NCBI GenBank assembly: GCA_903889565.1
Contig: CAISYC010000022.1
Coordinates: 21,877 to 85,876 of the forward strand
Reading direction: 5' to 3'
Source of the DNA: an uncultured beta proteobacterium
GTDB taxonomy: Bacteria > Pseudomonadota > Gammaproteobacteria > Burkholderiales > SG8-41
Length of the DNA stretch: 64,000 nucleotides
Shown here: piece by piece, positions 1 to 8,911 of the stretch
Position numbering within the stretch: the stretch's first letter is position 1
How the letters are laid out: the number at the start of each line of letters is the position of its first letter
Program-made: the position numbers and the translations under genes
The notes under the pieces: generated by a model
The model's database searches: none
Seen by the model: only the letters and a program-made list of their open reading frames with translations
Told to the model about the DNA's origin: nothing

Positions 1-1836
1 GAACAGGAATACCTTGAGCAGCGGCATCTGCAGGGCAAGGAAGGTGGCGTCGCCGTCGAGGGTTTCCTGAAAATAGACCAGTCCGATCACGGTGGCGATG
101 AGACCGGTGGCAAGAATGAATCGAGCCATGTAGTGGCCGAGGCGCGAATCGAGCACGGCGATAACGTTCTGCGGCAGCAGGCGGCCGAGAAAATCCTTGA
201 CCTGGTCGCGCAGCTGCGCCTTGTCCTTGCACGAATCCTCGCAGCGCGCATCGAGCGAGCAGCACAGCGAACAGATGGTGCCGCCGTAGGCCGGGCAGTG
301 CGCGACATCCTGCGGCTCGAAGCTGTGTTCGCATACGCAGCAGCGCTGCAAAGGGACACCGCTCCAGTCGGTCTTCGGTTTGCGCGCGAGATAATATTTG
401 CCCTGTGTCAGTTTCGCGATCACGGGCGCCGCAATGAACGCAACGCCGAAGGCAATGAAAGCCGACAGCGCGCGGCAGACTTCGCCGAGCAATTCAGTAT
501 AGGCGGCCATCGAAACCAGCGCGGCAATTGCCATCGCGCCGATGCCGACCGGATTGATGTCATAGAGATGCGCGCGCTTGAATTCGATCGACGGCGGACT
601 CAGCCCCAACGGCTTGTTGATGACGAGGTCTGCAACCAGCGCGCCGACCCAGGCGATCGCCAGATTGGCGTAGAGGCCGAGTATGGTTTCAAGCGCCCTG
701 AAAATGCCGAGTTCGGTCAGCAGCAGGGCGATCACGACGTTGAACACCACCCACACCACGCGGCCCGGATGGCTTTGCGTCATGCGCGCGAAAAAATTCG
801 ACCACGCAATGGAGCCCGCGTAGGCGTTGGTGACGTTGATCTTCAACTGCGAGACCAGCACGAACAAACCGGTCGCCACCATCGCGGCATAGGGCGACGA
901 AAACACGTAGTTGAACGCGGTGAGATACATTTGCGTCGGCTCGCCGGCCTGATCCGCCGGCACTTCGTGCTGAAGTGCCAGAAAAGCCAGAAACGATCCG
1001 GCCAGCAATTTGAGCGCACCCGGGATGATCCAGCCCGGGCCGGCGGTGACCAGAGCTACCCACCAGCGCGTGCGCGTTTGCGGCGTCGGTCGCGGCAGAA
1101 AACGCAGAAAGTCGACCTGCTCGCCGATCTGCACGACGAGCGACATCGCAACCGAGGCGGCCGCGCCGTACTGCAGGATGTTGAATTCGCCGCTGGCATC
1201 GCCATGACGTCCCGCAAAGCTCGTCCACTCGCCGAACGAACCCGGTGATTTGATCGCGATGAAGGCGAACGGCAAGAGATGCAGCACGATCCACAGCGGC
1301 TGCGTCCAGGTCTGAAAGCGGCTGATCAGCGTGATGCCGTGGGTCACCAGCGGAATGACCGCGAGCGCGCTGATAACGTAGCCGATCGGCAGCGGCACGT
1401 CGAGGCAGAGCTTGAGTGCGTGCGCCATGATGGCGGCTTCGATAGCGAAAAATATGAAGGTGAACGAGGCGTAGATCAGCGATGTGATGGTCGAGCCGAG
1501 ATAACCGAAGCCGGCGCCGCGGGTGAGCAGATCCATGTCGACGCCGTACTTGGCGGCGTAATAGCTGATTGGCAGGCCGGTCAGAAAAATCAGCAGGCTG
1601 ACGGTCGCAATCGCCCAGGTCGCGTTGGTAAAGCCGTAGTTGAGCGTGATTGCGGCGCCGATCGCTTCAAGCGCCAGAAACGAAATCGCGCCCAGCGCGG
1701 TGTTGGCGACGCGAAAATTCGACCAGCGGCGCGCGCTGGTGGCGGTAAAACGCAGCGCGTAATCCTCCAGCGTCTGGTTCGCCACCCAGCGGTTGTAATC
1801 GCGGCGTATCGGAACAATTCTCTGGATGGCCATCAT
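1..1836 (-). CDS. NCS1 permease-like transporter fused to a probable sensor kinase (partial, C-terminus outside window)
   Basis: The frame is open for 612 codons and leaves the window without a stop. Residues ~20-490 read like a purine/cytosine (NCS1-type) permease, with about a dozen hydrophobic segments. A Cys-rich stretch follows (about residues 500-535, bases 225-345) with CCxC, CxxCC and CxxxC pairs, resembling a small zinc-binding fold, and then two more hydrophobic segments. Known proteins of this layout are membrane sensors with a histidine kinase at the C-terminus. The kinase itself is not in the window, so that part is inference. The start is ATG 1834-1836 (or 1831-1833), with an AAGGG ribosome site about 10 bases upstream; an in-frame ATG at 1851 is possible but sits on that site. 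It is divergent from urtA, which suggests it senses the amide/urea substrate or nitrogen state for the transporter operon. Confidence 0.75.
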   Translation of the reverse strand, partial: MMAIQRIVPIRRDYNRWVANQTLEDYALRFTATSARRWSNFRVANTALGAISFLALEAIGAAITLNYGFTNATWAIATVSLLIFLTGLPISYYAAKYGVDMDLLTRGAGFGYLGSTITSLIYASFTFIFFAIEAAIMAHALKLCLDVPLPIGYVISALAVIPLVTHGITLISRFQTWTQPLWIVLHLLPFAFIAIKSPGSFGEWTSFAGRHGDASGEFNILQYGAAASVAMSLVVQIGEQVDFLRFLPRPTPQTRTRWWVALVTAGPGWIIPGALKLLAGSFLAFLALQHEVPADQAGEPTQMYLTAFNYVFSSPYAAMVATGLFVLVSQLKINVTNAYAGSIAWSNFFARMTQSHPGRVVWVVFNVVIALLLTELGIFRALETILGLYANLAIAWVGALVADLVINKPLGLSPPSIEFKRAHLYDINPVGIGAMAIAALVSMAAYTELLGEVCRALSAFIAFGVAFIAAPVIAKLTQGKYYLARKPKTDWSGVPLQRCCVCEHSFEPQDVAHCPAYGGTICSLCCSLDARCEDSCKDKAQLRDQVKDFLGRLLPQNVIAVLDSRLGHYMARFILATGLIATVIGLVYFQETLDGDATFLALQMPLLKVFLF

Positions 1837-2178
1837 TTGACTCGACGTCATCCCTTTCAGTGCTTGGTTGCGCAGCGGAACGGTCGATGCGCCCGTTTCT
1901 GGTGCGGCGCCGGGATTTACGCACCAACACAATGAATGCAGTGCGATGGCTTACCGGCAAACAGGGCGCAGATGTGCCCCGTGTTGCACTGTAGCAAGAC
2001 CCGCACCAGCAACTTCGCGACGCGAAGTATCGCCCGAATGAAAACTTTAGCGATATACGCGCTTTTGCGTATTTGTGCGCTGCAACAACCCGATTACTGT
2101 GCAGGCGTCGAATGCAAAAGCAGTGATGTTTCGGCGATGCCGTTCAAACCGTCTTCTTTCTCAAATCAAGGAGTATTT
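1837..2178. other. Divergent intergenic region between sensor gene and urtA
   Basis: These 342 bases hold the start regions of two divergent genes. They are less GC-rich than the flanks near 2030-2160. I see no small gene I can support and no convincing sigma-70 or sigma-54 promoter. The ribosome site AAGGAG for urtA lies at 2168-2173. Confidence 0.5.
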
Positions 2179-3480
2179 ATGTCCAAGCACAACGATTCAA
2201 ACAAAGGGGCTACCGGCGCCCCGGCTTCAGCGGTCGAAGACACGGTATCGCCGCTGCGCCGGCGGATACTGCAGGGCATCGCCGCGTTGCCGGCGTTGTC
2301 GGTCTCCGGCATGGCATTCGCGCAGGCGAAGTATCCGACCTCCGCGATCAATACAACCAAACTCGCGATCACCGATACCGAAGTCACGGTCGGCCAGTTG
2401 CATTCGGCCACCGGCACGATGGCGATCTCGGAAACCGGCTCGATCCAGGCCGAGCAACTCGCGATCGACCAGATCAATGCGATGGGCGGCATCCTCGGCC
2501 GCAAGATCAAGGTCATCAAGGAGGACGGCGCCTCCGACTGGCCGACCTTCGCCGAGAAATCGAAGAAGCTGCTGATCAATGACCACGTCGCCGCGGTATT
2601 CGGTTGCTGGACCTCGGCCTCGCGCAAGGCGGTGCTGCCGGTATTCGAAAAAGAAAACGGCCTGCTTTACTACCCGACCTTCTACGAAGGCCTCGAGCAA
2701 TCGAAGAACGTGTTCTATACCGGTCAGGAAGCGACGCAGCAGATTCTCTACAGCCTCGACTGGGCAAAGAAGGAAAAGAAGGCCGGCACGTTCTTCCTGA
2801 TCGGTTCCGACTACATCTGGCCGCGCACCTCGATGAAGATCGCGCGCAAGCACATCGAGAATTTCCAGAAGGGCAAGGTTGTCGGCGAAGAGTACTACCC
2901 GCTGGGCAGCACCAACTTCGGTTCGCTGATGAACAAGATCAAGCTGGCGAAGCCGGATTGCATTTTCGCCGCGGTCGTCGGCGGTTCGAACGTGGCGTTC
3001 TACAAGGCGCTGAAAGCCGCTGGCATCACCGGCGACAAGCAGCTGCTGGTGACGTTGTCGGTGACCGAAGACGAGATGACCGGGGTTGGCGGCGAAAACT
3101 TCCAGGGCTTCTATTCGTCGATGAAGTACTTCCAGTCCCTCGATAACGACAACAACAAGAAGTTCGTTGCCGCATTCAAAGCCAAGTACGGCAAGGACGC
3201 GGTGATCGGCGACGTCACGCAGGCCGCCTATCTCGGCGCCTGGTTGTGGAAGGCAGCGGTCGAGAAGGCAGGCAGTTTCGATGTTGACAAGGTGGTGGCG
3301 GCTTCGGCCTCCGGCATCGAACTCAAGCAGGCGCCCGAAGGCTACGTGAAGCTCGACGCCAATCACCACCTGTGGAGCAAGTCGCGCATCGCGATGGGCA
3401 TGCCGGATGCCACGTTCAAAGTGGTGTCGGAGTCGCCCGAGCTGATCAAGCCGGACCCGTTCCCCAAGGGTTATCAATAA
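2179..3480 (+). CDS. urtA: Urea/short-chain amide ABC transporter substrate-binding protein (UrtA/FmdD type)
   Basis: 433-residue periplasmic binding protein of the branched-chain amino acid/amide receptor class (Peripla_BP_5 type). The start is ATG 2179, preceded by AAGGAG. The N-terminus has a twin-arginine-like signal (RRRILQG, then a hydrophobic stretch ending AFA-QA near residue 50). The mature part has the family features TGTMAISE, GGILGRKI and FGCWTSASRK. It should capture urea or small amides and deliver them to UrtBC. It is first in a same-strand operon with two permeases, two ATPases, formamidase and amidase. This matches the fmdDEF arrangement described in methylotrophs, so the substrate could be formamide or acetamide rather than urea. 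Confidence 0.93.
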   Translation: MSKHNDSNKGATGAPASAVEDTVSPLRRRILQGIAALPALSVSGMAFAQAKYPTSAINTTKLAITDTEVTVGQLHSATGTMAISETGSIQAEQLAIDQINAMGGILGRKIKVIKEDGASDWPTFAEKSKKLLINDHVAAVFGCWTSASRKAVLPVFEKENGLLYYPTFYEGLEQSKNVFYTGQEATQQILYSLDWAKKEKKAGTFFLIGSDYIWPRTSMKIARKHIENFQKGKVVGEEYYPLGSTNFGSLMNKIKLAKPDCIFAAVVGGSNVAFYKALKAAGITGDKQLLVTLSVTEDEMTGVGGENFQGFYSSMKYFQSLDNDNNKKFVAAFKAKYGKDAVIGDVTQAAYLGAWLWKAAVEKAGSFDVDKVVAASASGIELKQAPEGYVKLDANHHLWSKSRIAMGMPDATFKVVSESPELIKPDPFPKGYQ

Positions 3481-3499
3481 CCGTCGTTGTTTGAAACCG

Positions 3500-3530
3500 G
3501 TGCGGCCGTCGCCAATGGGCGCGGTCGCAC
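3500..3530 (+). promoter_or_regulatory. Intercistronic stem-loop between urtA and urtB
   Basis: An inverted repeat (GTGCGGCCG...CGGTCGCAC, short central loop) lies in the 74-base gap after urtA. No T-run follows, so it is unlikely to be a full terminator. Such hairpins often protect the upstream mRNA of a binding protein that is needed in excess over its permease. That role is inference. Confidence 0.45.
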
Positions 3531-3554
3531 CACCGATCACCTGGGAGTCCGCGC

Positions 3555-4469
3555 ATGGAATTTTCTGAACTGCTGAATATCGGCCTGATGCAGGGTTTCG
3601 CCGGATTGAGCCTGTTTGCAGTTTTGCTGCTGATGGGTTTGGGTCTGGCGATCATTTTCGGCCAGATGGGCGTCATCAACATGGCGCACGGCGAGTTCAT
3701 GACCATCGGCGCCTATACGATTTACCTCGGCTCGCATTTGTCGAGTCATTACGCACCGTCACTGGTGTCGATCTATTTTCCATTCGCGATCGTGCTCGCC
3801 TTCCTCTTCGCATTTGCACTCGGCTGGCTGGTGGAATGGGGCCTGATCCGCCACCTTTACAAACGTCCGCTCGACACGCTGCTCGCCACCTGGGGCATCA
3901 GTCTGGCGATGCAGCAGAGCTTCCGCACCTTCATCGGTCCGAAAGAGGTGAGCCCGACGCTGCCCGACTGGCTGCTGGGTTCGTGGGCGCCCAAAGAGGG
4001 ACTCGATATACCAATCAACGGGTTGTTCGTGCTGGCATTGACCGCGGTCGTGACCTGCGGCGTGCTGCTCGCGCTCAACCGCAGCCGCTGGGGACTGCGG
4101 GTGCGCGCCACCGTGAGCAACCGCGTGATGGCCAATGCGATCGGCATCGACACCAGAAAAACCGATCGACTGACCTTCGCGATCGGTTGCGGCATCGCCG
4201 GCATGGCGGGCGCGGCGTTTACGACCATCGGCTCGACCGGGCCGACCTCGGGCCAGCTTTATATCGTGGACTCATTTCTGGTCGTGACCTTCGGCGGTGC
4301 AGCCAGCCTGCTCGGCACGGTGGTCTCTGCCTTCGGCATCGCCCAGACGCAGTCGATCACTGAATTTTTCCTGCACGGCTCGATGGCCAAGGTGCTGACG
4401 TTGTCGCTGATCGTGTTGATCCTGATGATCCGTCCGCAGGGACTGTTCGCCAGCAAGGTGCGGCGCTGA
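3555..4469 (+). CDS. urtB: Urea/amide ABC transporter permease (UrtB/FmdE type)
   Basis: 304-residue inner-membrane permease of the LivH family with eight or more hydrophobic segments. The conserved IIFGQMGVINMAHGEF loop is near residues 35-50, and the EAA-like GIDTRKTDRLTF region near 195-206 contacts the ATPase. The length fits the short permease form; it lacks the long N-terminal periplasmic extension of some UrtB proteins. A GGGAG site lies just before ATG 3555. It should form the membrane channel with UrtC. Confidence 0.92.
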   Translation: MEFSELLNIGLMQGFAGLSLFAVLLLMGLGLAIIFGQMGVINMAHGEFMTIGAYTIYLGSHLSSHYAPSLVSIYFPFAIVLAFLFAFALGWLVEWGLIRHLYKRPLDTLLATWGISLAMQQSFRTFIGPKEVSPTLPDWLLGSWAPKEGLDIPINGLFVLALTAVVTCGVLLALNRSRWGLRVRATVSNRVMANAIGIDTRKTDRLTFAIGCGIAGMAGAAFTTIGSTGPTSGQLYIVDSFLVVTFGGAASLLGTVVSAFGIAQTQSITEFFLHGSMAKVLTLSLIVLILMIRPQGLFASKVRR

Positions 4470-4539
4470 GCCGCGATGAATGCATGACTATCGCGCACAC
4501 GAACACGAATAAAGACTTTTTTCCCCGGAGCCCGACCTG

Positions 4540-5781
4540 ATGAAAGCCATCCAAGAACTGATCAAGCGTTACCAGCTGGCGAGTCTGTTGGTGCTGACCC
4601 TGTTGCTCGCTGTCGTGCTGCCGCTGTCGCTCGATATTTTCCGGCTGAACCTGATCGGAAAATACCTGACCTACGCGTTTGTCGCGGTCGGTTTGGTGAT
4701 GGTGTGGGGTTACGGCGGCGTGCTGAGCCTGGGGCAGGGCGTGTTCTTCGGCCTCGGCGGGTATGCGATGGCGATGTTCCTCAAGCTCGAAGCCTCCGAC
4801 CCGGTAACGACCGCCATCCAATCGACGCCGGGCATTCCGGATTTCATGGATTGGAACCAGATTACCGCGTTGCCGGCGTTCTGGTTGCCGTTCAAGTCGC
4901 TGCCGCTGACGCTGATCGCCGTTATCGCGGTGCCGACCCTGCTCGCCTGGATCATCAGTTTCGCCATGTTCAAACGCCGCGTCGGCGGCGTTTACTTCGC
5001 GATCATCACGCAGGCGGTGGCCCTGATTGTCACCGTGCTCATCATCGGCCAGCAGGGCTACACCGGCGGTGTCAACGGCATGACCGATCTGAAGACGCTG
5101 CTGGGCTGGGATACGCGCACCAACTCGGCGAAATATATTCTCTATTACCTGTGCGTTGCGCTGCTGGTCGGCAGCATCGTGCTCTGCCGCTGGATCCAGA
5201 CCAGCAAGGCCGGCACGCTGCTCCTGGCGATGCGCGACAAGGAAGACCGCGTGCGTTTTTCCGGTTATGACGTTGCCGACTTCCGCATATTTACCTTTTG
5301 TCTGGCCGCAGCCTTGTCCGGCATCGGCGGCGCGCTGTTCTCGCTGCAGGTCGGGTTCATGTCGCCGAGCTTTGTCGGTATCGTGCCGTCGGTCGAGATG
5401 GTGATCTTTGCCGCGGTCGGCGGGCGCATGAGCCTGGTCGGCGCGGTCTACGGCACGCTTCTGGTCAACGCCGGCAAGACCTACTTTTCAGAGAGTTTCC
5501 CCGATCTGTGGTTGTTCCTGATGGCCGCGTTGTTCATCGGCGTGACGATGGCGTTCCCGATGGGGCTGGCCGGACTGTGGGAAAGCCATGTCGTGCCATG
5601 GTGGTCGAAGCGGAAAAACAAAGGCAAGGGCGGCGACGCCGAACCTGCCGGCACCGACGCGGCGCCCCCAGCAGCGGTTGCGGCGACGGCCAAGCCGGCG
5701 CGGCAGGCGAGCGCCGACAGCGCCCTGACCAAAGGCCTCAGTGACGTCGGCGCCCAAAGCGCCATACCCGGGAGCATCTGA
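4540..5781 (+). CDS. urtC: Urea/amide ABC transporter permease (UrtC/FmdF type)
   Basis: 413-residue LivM-family inner-membrane permease with about nine hydrophobic segments. The YGGVLSLGQGVFFGLGGY motif near residues 58-75 and the later YDVADFRIFTF segment are typical. It pairs with UrtB. The last ~60 residues form an Ala/Lys-rich, low-complexity cytoplasmic tail absent from the core family. Its TGA stop shares one base with the ATG of urtD, so the two are translationally coupled. Confidence 0.92.
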   Translation: MKAIQELIKRYQLASLLVLTLLLAVVLPLSLDIFRLNLIGKYLTYAFVAVGLVMVWGYGGVLSLGQGVFFGLGGYAMAMFLKLEASDPVTTAIQSTPGIPDFMDWNQITALPAFWLPFKSLPLTLIAVIAVPTLLAWIISFAMFKRRVGGVYFAIITQAVALIVTVLIIGQQGYTGGVNGMTDLKTLLGWDTRTNSAKYILYYLCVALLVGSIVLCRWIQTSKAGTLLLAMRDKEDRVRFSGYDVADFRIFTFCLAAALSGIGGALFSLQVGFMSPSFVGIVPSVEMVIFAAVGGRMSLVGAVYGTLLVNAGKTYFSESFPDLWLFLMAALFIGVTMAFPMGLAGLWESHVVPWWSKRKNKGKGGDAEPAGTDAAPPAAVAATAKPARQASADSALTKGLSDVGAQSAIPGSI

Positions 5782-6524
5782 TGAGCAATACCGACTTCAC
5801 ACTCGCGGTCGAGGATCTGACGGTTTCGTTCGACGGCTTCAAGGCGATTGATGCGTTCAACCTCTATATCGACCGCAACGAACTGCGCGTGATCATCGGC
5901 CCGAACGGCGCCGGCAAAACCACGCTGCTGGACCTCATCTGCGGGCGCACCAAGGCGAGCGCCGGCAGCATCAAGTTCAATAACACCGAACTGACGCGGA
6001 TGGCCGAATACAAGCGCGTGCGGCTGGGCATCGGCCGCAAGTTCCAGACCCCGTCGATCTACGAGAACCTCACGGTGTTCCAGAACCTCGAGGTGTCGTA
6101 TCCGAAAGGCCGCACGGTGATGGGCGCGCTCGCCTTCAAATGCGACGACGAGGTCAAGGCGCGCGTGCAGGTGGTTGCCGAGGACATTTTTCTCGCCGAC
6201 CGTCTCGATCTCGAAGCCGGCCTGTTGAGTCACGGCCAGAAGCAGTGGCTGGAGATCGGCATGCTGCTGATGCAGTCGCCCGAACTGCTGCTGCTAGACG
6301 AGCCGATCGCCGGCATGAGCGCGCGCGAGCGCGACCTCACCGCCGAGCTGCTGCAGCGGATCTGCAAGAACCGCGCGGTGATCGTAATTGAGCATGACAT
6401 GGAATTCGTCAAGCGCATCGCGCACAAGGTGACCGTCATGCACCAGGGAAAAATGCTCGCCGAAGGCCCGATGGAAAAAGTGCAGGCCGATCCGAAAGTG
6501 ATCGATGTTTATCTGGGACACTGA
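5781..6524 (+). CDS. urtD: Urea/amide ABC transporter ATP-binding protein UrtD
   Basis: 247-residue LivG-type ATPase. The Walker A motif GPNGAGKT is at residues 40-47. The signature is the unusual LSHGQKQWLEIG characteristic of UrtD, in place of LSGGQ, and is followed by Walker B LLLLDEP and the switch histidine in VIEHDMEF. It couples ATP hydrolysis to import through UrtBC, together with UrtE. Start and stop overlap the neighbouring reading frames as expected in an operon. Confidence 0.94.
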   Translation: MSNTDFTLAVEDLTVSFDGFKAIDAFNLYIDRNELRVIIGPNGAGKTTLLDLICGRTKASAGSIKFNNTELTRMAEYKRVRLGIGRKFQTPSIYENLTVFQNLEVSYPKGRTVMGALAFKCDDEVKARVQVVAEDIFLADRLDLEAGLLSHGQKQWLEIGMLLMQSPELLLLDEPIAGMSARERDLTAELLQRICKNRAVIVIEHDMEFVKRIAHKVTVMHQGKMLAEGPMEKVQADPKVIDVYLGH

Positions 6525-6554
6525 AATGCAGGCTTTGCCGGGGAGCGCCACGTC

Positions 6555-7244
6555 ATGCTGAAAGTCACCGATCTTTTCGTCGCCTATGGCCAGAGCGAGG
6601 CGCTGCACGGCATCTCCTTCGACGGCAACAAGAACGAGACCGTTGCCATCATGGGCCGCAACGGCATGGGCAAGACCACGCTGTTCAAAAGCCTGATGGG
6701 CATTCTGCCGGTAAAAAGTGGCAGCATCGAGGTCGCCGGCAGCGAAGTGTCGAAGGACGAGAGTTTTGTGCGCGTCGCCAAGGGCATTGCCTATGTGCCG
6801 CAGGGCCGCATGATTTTTCCGACGCTGACGGTCGAGGAAAACATCCTCACCGGCATGGAGAACTCGCAGTCGCGGCGCATTCCCGACGATATCTATGCGC
6901 TGTTTCCGGTGCTCTTTGACATGAAGCGCCGCAAGGGCGGCAACCTGTCGGGCGGTCAGCAGCAGCAGCTGGCGATCGCACGCGCGCTGGTCACCGAGCC
7001 CAAGGTGCTGCTGCTCGACGAGCCGACCGAGGGCATTCAGCCTTCGATCATCAAGGACATCGCCAAGGCGCTCAATGAAATCCGCAAGATTCGCGAAATC
7101 ACCATCGTGGTTTCGGAGCAGGTGCTGAGTTTTGCGATGGATGTGGCCGACCGGCTATTCGTCATTGAGGGCGGCCGCCTCGTGCATGAGACTTCTCGCG
7201 CCGACACGGACGTCGGCCGCATCAAGCAATACCTGTCCGTATAG
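6555..7244 (+). CDS. urtE: Urea/amide ABC transporter ATP-binding protein UrtE
   Basis: 229-residue LivF-type ATPase. Walker A GRNGMGKT is at residues 34-41, the signature is LSGGQQQQLAIAR, and Walker B is LLLDEPTEG. It starts 30 bases after urtD and is the second nucleotide-binding subunit of the importer. With urtABCD it gives the full five-gene set. The following gene, formamidase, points to amide substrates. Confidence 0.94.
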   Translation: MLKVTDLFVAYGQSEALHGISFDGNKNETVAIMGRNGMGKTTLFKSLMGILPVKSGSIEVAGSEVSKDESFVRVAKGIAYVPQGRMIFPTLTVEENILTGMENSQSRRIPDDIYALFPVLFDMKRRKGGNLSGGQQQQLAIARALVTEPKVLLLDEPTEGIQPSIIKDIAKALNEIRKIREITIVVSEQVLSFAMDVADRLFVIEGGRLVHETSRADTDVGRIKQYLSV

Positions 7245-7287
7245 CCGCTGGTCCCTTTTTGAACTTCACACCGCCAGGAGACGCAAC

Positions 7288-8517
7288 ATGACCGACACCT
7301 TGATCAAGGTTGATCTGACCAAATCGCCGACCGAGAACGAAAACATCCACAACCGCTGGCATCCGGACATTCCGATGGCCTGCTGGGTCAAGCCGGGCGA
7401 CGATTTCATCCTTGAGACCTTCGACTGGACGGGCGGTTATATCAAGAACAACAACAGTGCCGATGACGTGCGCGACATCGACTTGTCGACCGTGCACTAT
7501 CTGTCGGGCCCTGTCGGCGTCAAGGGCGCCGAGCCCGGCGACCTGTTGGTGGTCGATCTGCTCGATATCGGCGCGAAGCCCGACAGCCTGTGGGGCTTCA
7601 ACGGTTTCTTCTCGAAGAAAAACGGCGGCGGCTTTCTGACCGAGCATTTTCCGCTGGCGCAGAAATCGATCTGGGACTTTCATGGCATGTTCACCAGTTC
7701 GCGTCACGTCCCCGGCGTGCACTACGCCGGCCTGATCCATCCCGGCCTGATCGGTTGCCTGCCGGACAAGCCGATGCTGGACATGTGGAACGCACGCGAG
7801 CGCGCGCTGATCGCCACCGATCCGAATCGCGTTCCTGGCCTGGCGAATCCGCCGTCCGCAGGCACCGCGCACATGGGCAAGATGACCGGCGACGCGAAGG
7901 CGAAAGCCGCGGCCGAGGGCGCGCGCACCGTGCCGCCGCGCGAACATGGCGGCAACTGCGACATCAAGGATCTGTCGCGCGGCTCCAAGGTCTTCTTCCC
8001 GGTTTACGTCGATGGCGGCGGACTTTCGGTGGGCGATCTGCACTTCAGCCAGGGCGACGGCGAAATCACCTTCTGCGGCGCGATCGAGATGGCCGGCTGG
8101 GTGCACATGAAGGTCGGTCTGATCAAGGGCGGCATGGCCAAGTACGGCATCAAGAACCCGATTTTCAAGCCAAGCCCGATCACCCCGCATTACAACGACT
8201 ACCTGATCTTCGAAGGCATCTCGGTCGATGAGTCGGGCAAGCAGTATTACCTCGACGTGCACGTTGCCTACCGGCAGGCCTGCCTGAATGCGATCGAATA
8301 TCTGAAGAAATTCGGCTACTCGGGCGCGCAGGCCTATTCGATTCTCGGCACTGCGCCGGTGCAGGGACACATCAGCGGCGTGGTCGACGTGCCGAACGCC
8401 TGCGCTACGCTGTGGCTGCCGACCCAGATCTTCGACTTCGATATCAATCCGGGCGCAGCCGGGCCGACCAAGTTCCTCGACGGCTCGATCGACATGCCGC
8501 TGTCGCCGGACAAATAA
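7288..8517 (+). CDS. fmdA: Formamidase FmdA (acetamidase/formamidase family)
   Basis: 409-residue cytoplasmic amidohydrolase that hydrolyses formamide to formate and ammonia. ATG 7288 follows a CCAGGAG site and gives the standard N-terminus MTDTLIKVDL. Family features are HNRWHPDIPM near residue 21, the HPGLIGCLPD segment, PREHGGNCDIKDL and the closing domain with DVPNACATLWLP. The family is unrelated to nitrilase-type amidases. It lies immediately after the transporter, so imported formamide or related amides are hydrolysed by the next product. Confidence 0.94.
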   Translation: MTDTLIKVDLTKSPTENENIHNRWHPDIPMACWVKPGDDFILETFDWTGGYIKNNNSADDVRDIDLSTVHYLSGPVGVKGAEPGDLLVVDLLDIGAKPDSLWGFNGFFSKKNGGGFLTEHFPLAQKSIWDFHGMFTSSRHVPGVHYAGLIHPGLIGCLPDKPMLDMWNARERALIATDPNRVPGLANPPSAGTAHMGKMTGDAKAKAAAEGARTVPPREHGGNCDIKDLSRGSKVFFPVYVDGGGLSVGDLHFSQGDGEITFCGAIEMAGWVHMKVGLIKGGMAKYGIKNPIFKPSPITPHYNDYLIFEGISVDESGKQYYLDVHVAYRQACLNAIEYLKKFGYSGAQAYSILGTAPVQGHISGVVDVPNACATLWLPTQIFDFDINPGAAGPTKFLDGSIDMPLSPDK

Positions 8518-8550
8518 GCGCGGCGAGCCCGCACGATTTGGAGAATCAGC

Positions 8551-8877
8551 ATGCCAGCTTATGAATACGATTGCGCGCACTGCGGCAGTTTTACCGCGAT
8601 CCGGCCGATGAGCGCGAGCGGCGAAGCGCAAAACTGTCCGGAATGCGGAGCGCAGGCGCCGCGGGTGATCTTGACGGCGCCGGCGTTTGCCGGCATGCCG
8701 GCGGCGGCGCGCAGCGCGCATGCAACCAACGAACGGGCGTCGCACGAGCCGAAACAGAGTTCCAAACACGGTGCAGGCTGTGGGTGCTGCAGCGGCGATC
8801 GCAAGACCGCTGCTGCAGCGGCTGCAGACGGGGTCAAGGCATTTCCCGGCAGGCGCCCTTGGATGATCAGTCACTGA
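8551..8877 (+). CDS. fmdB: FmdB family zinc-ribbon protein
   Basis: 108 residues. The N-terminal zinc ribbon has Cys8/Cys11 and Cys29/Cys32 (CAHC and CPEC). A low-complexity middle follows, then a second Cys cluster GCGCCSGD near residues 74-81. FmdB was named as a putative regulator of the formamidase operon in Methylophilus; a direct DNA-binding role is not shown. It sits between formamidase and amidase with short gaps. Confidence 0.88.
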   Translation: MPAYEYDCAHCGSFTAIRPMSASGEAQNCPECGAQAPRVILTAPAFAGMPAAARSAHATNERASHEPKQSSKHGAGCGCCSGDRKTAAAAAADGVKAFPGRRPWMISH

Positions 8878-8911
8878 CGATCAGGTCGAACGACTCCGAC
8901 AGGAGAAACAC

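Noticed and set aside
133..1248. Long plus-strand open frame opposite the sensor gene
   Set aside because: Arg/Gly/Asp-rich shadow of the minus-strand permease frame; no family features.
1971..1995. Sigma-54-like promoter upstream of urtA (TGTGCCCCGTGTTGCA)
   Set aside because: The -24 GG is GT, and spacing alone is not convincing.
2227..3540. 437-residue minus-strand frame opposite urtA
   Set aside because: Exact antisense of urtA, caused by high GC at third positions.
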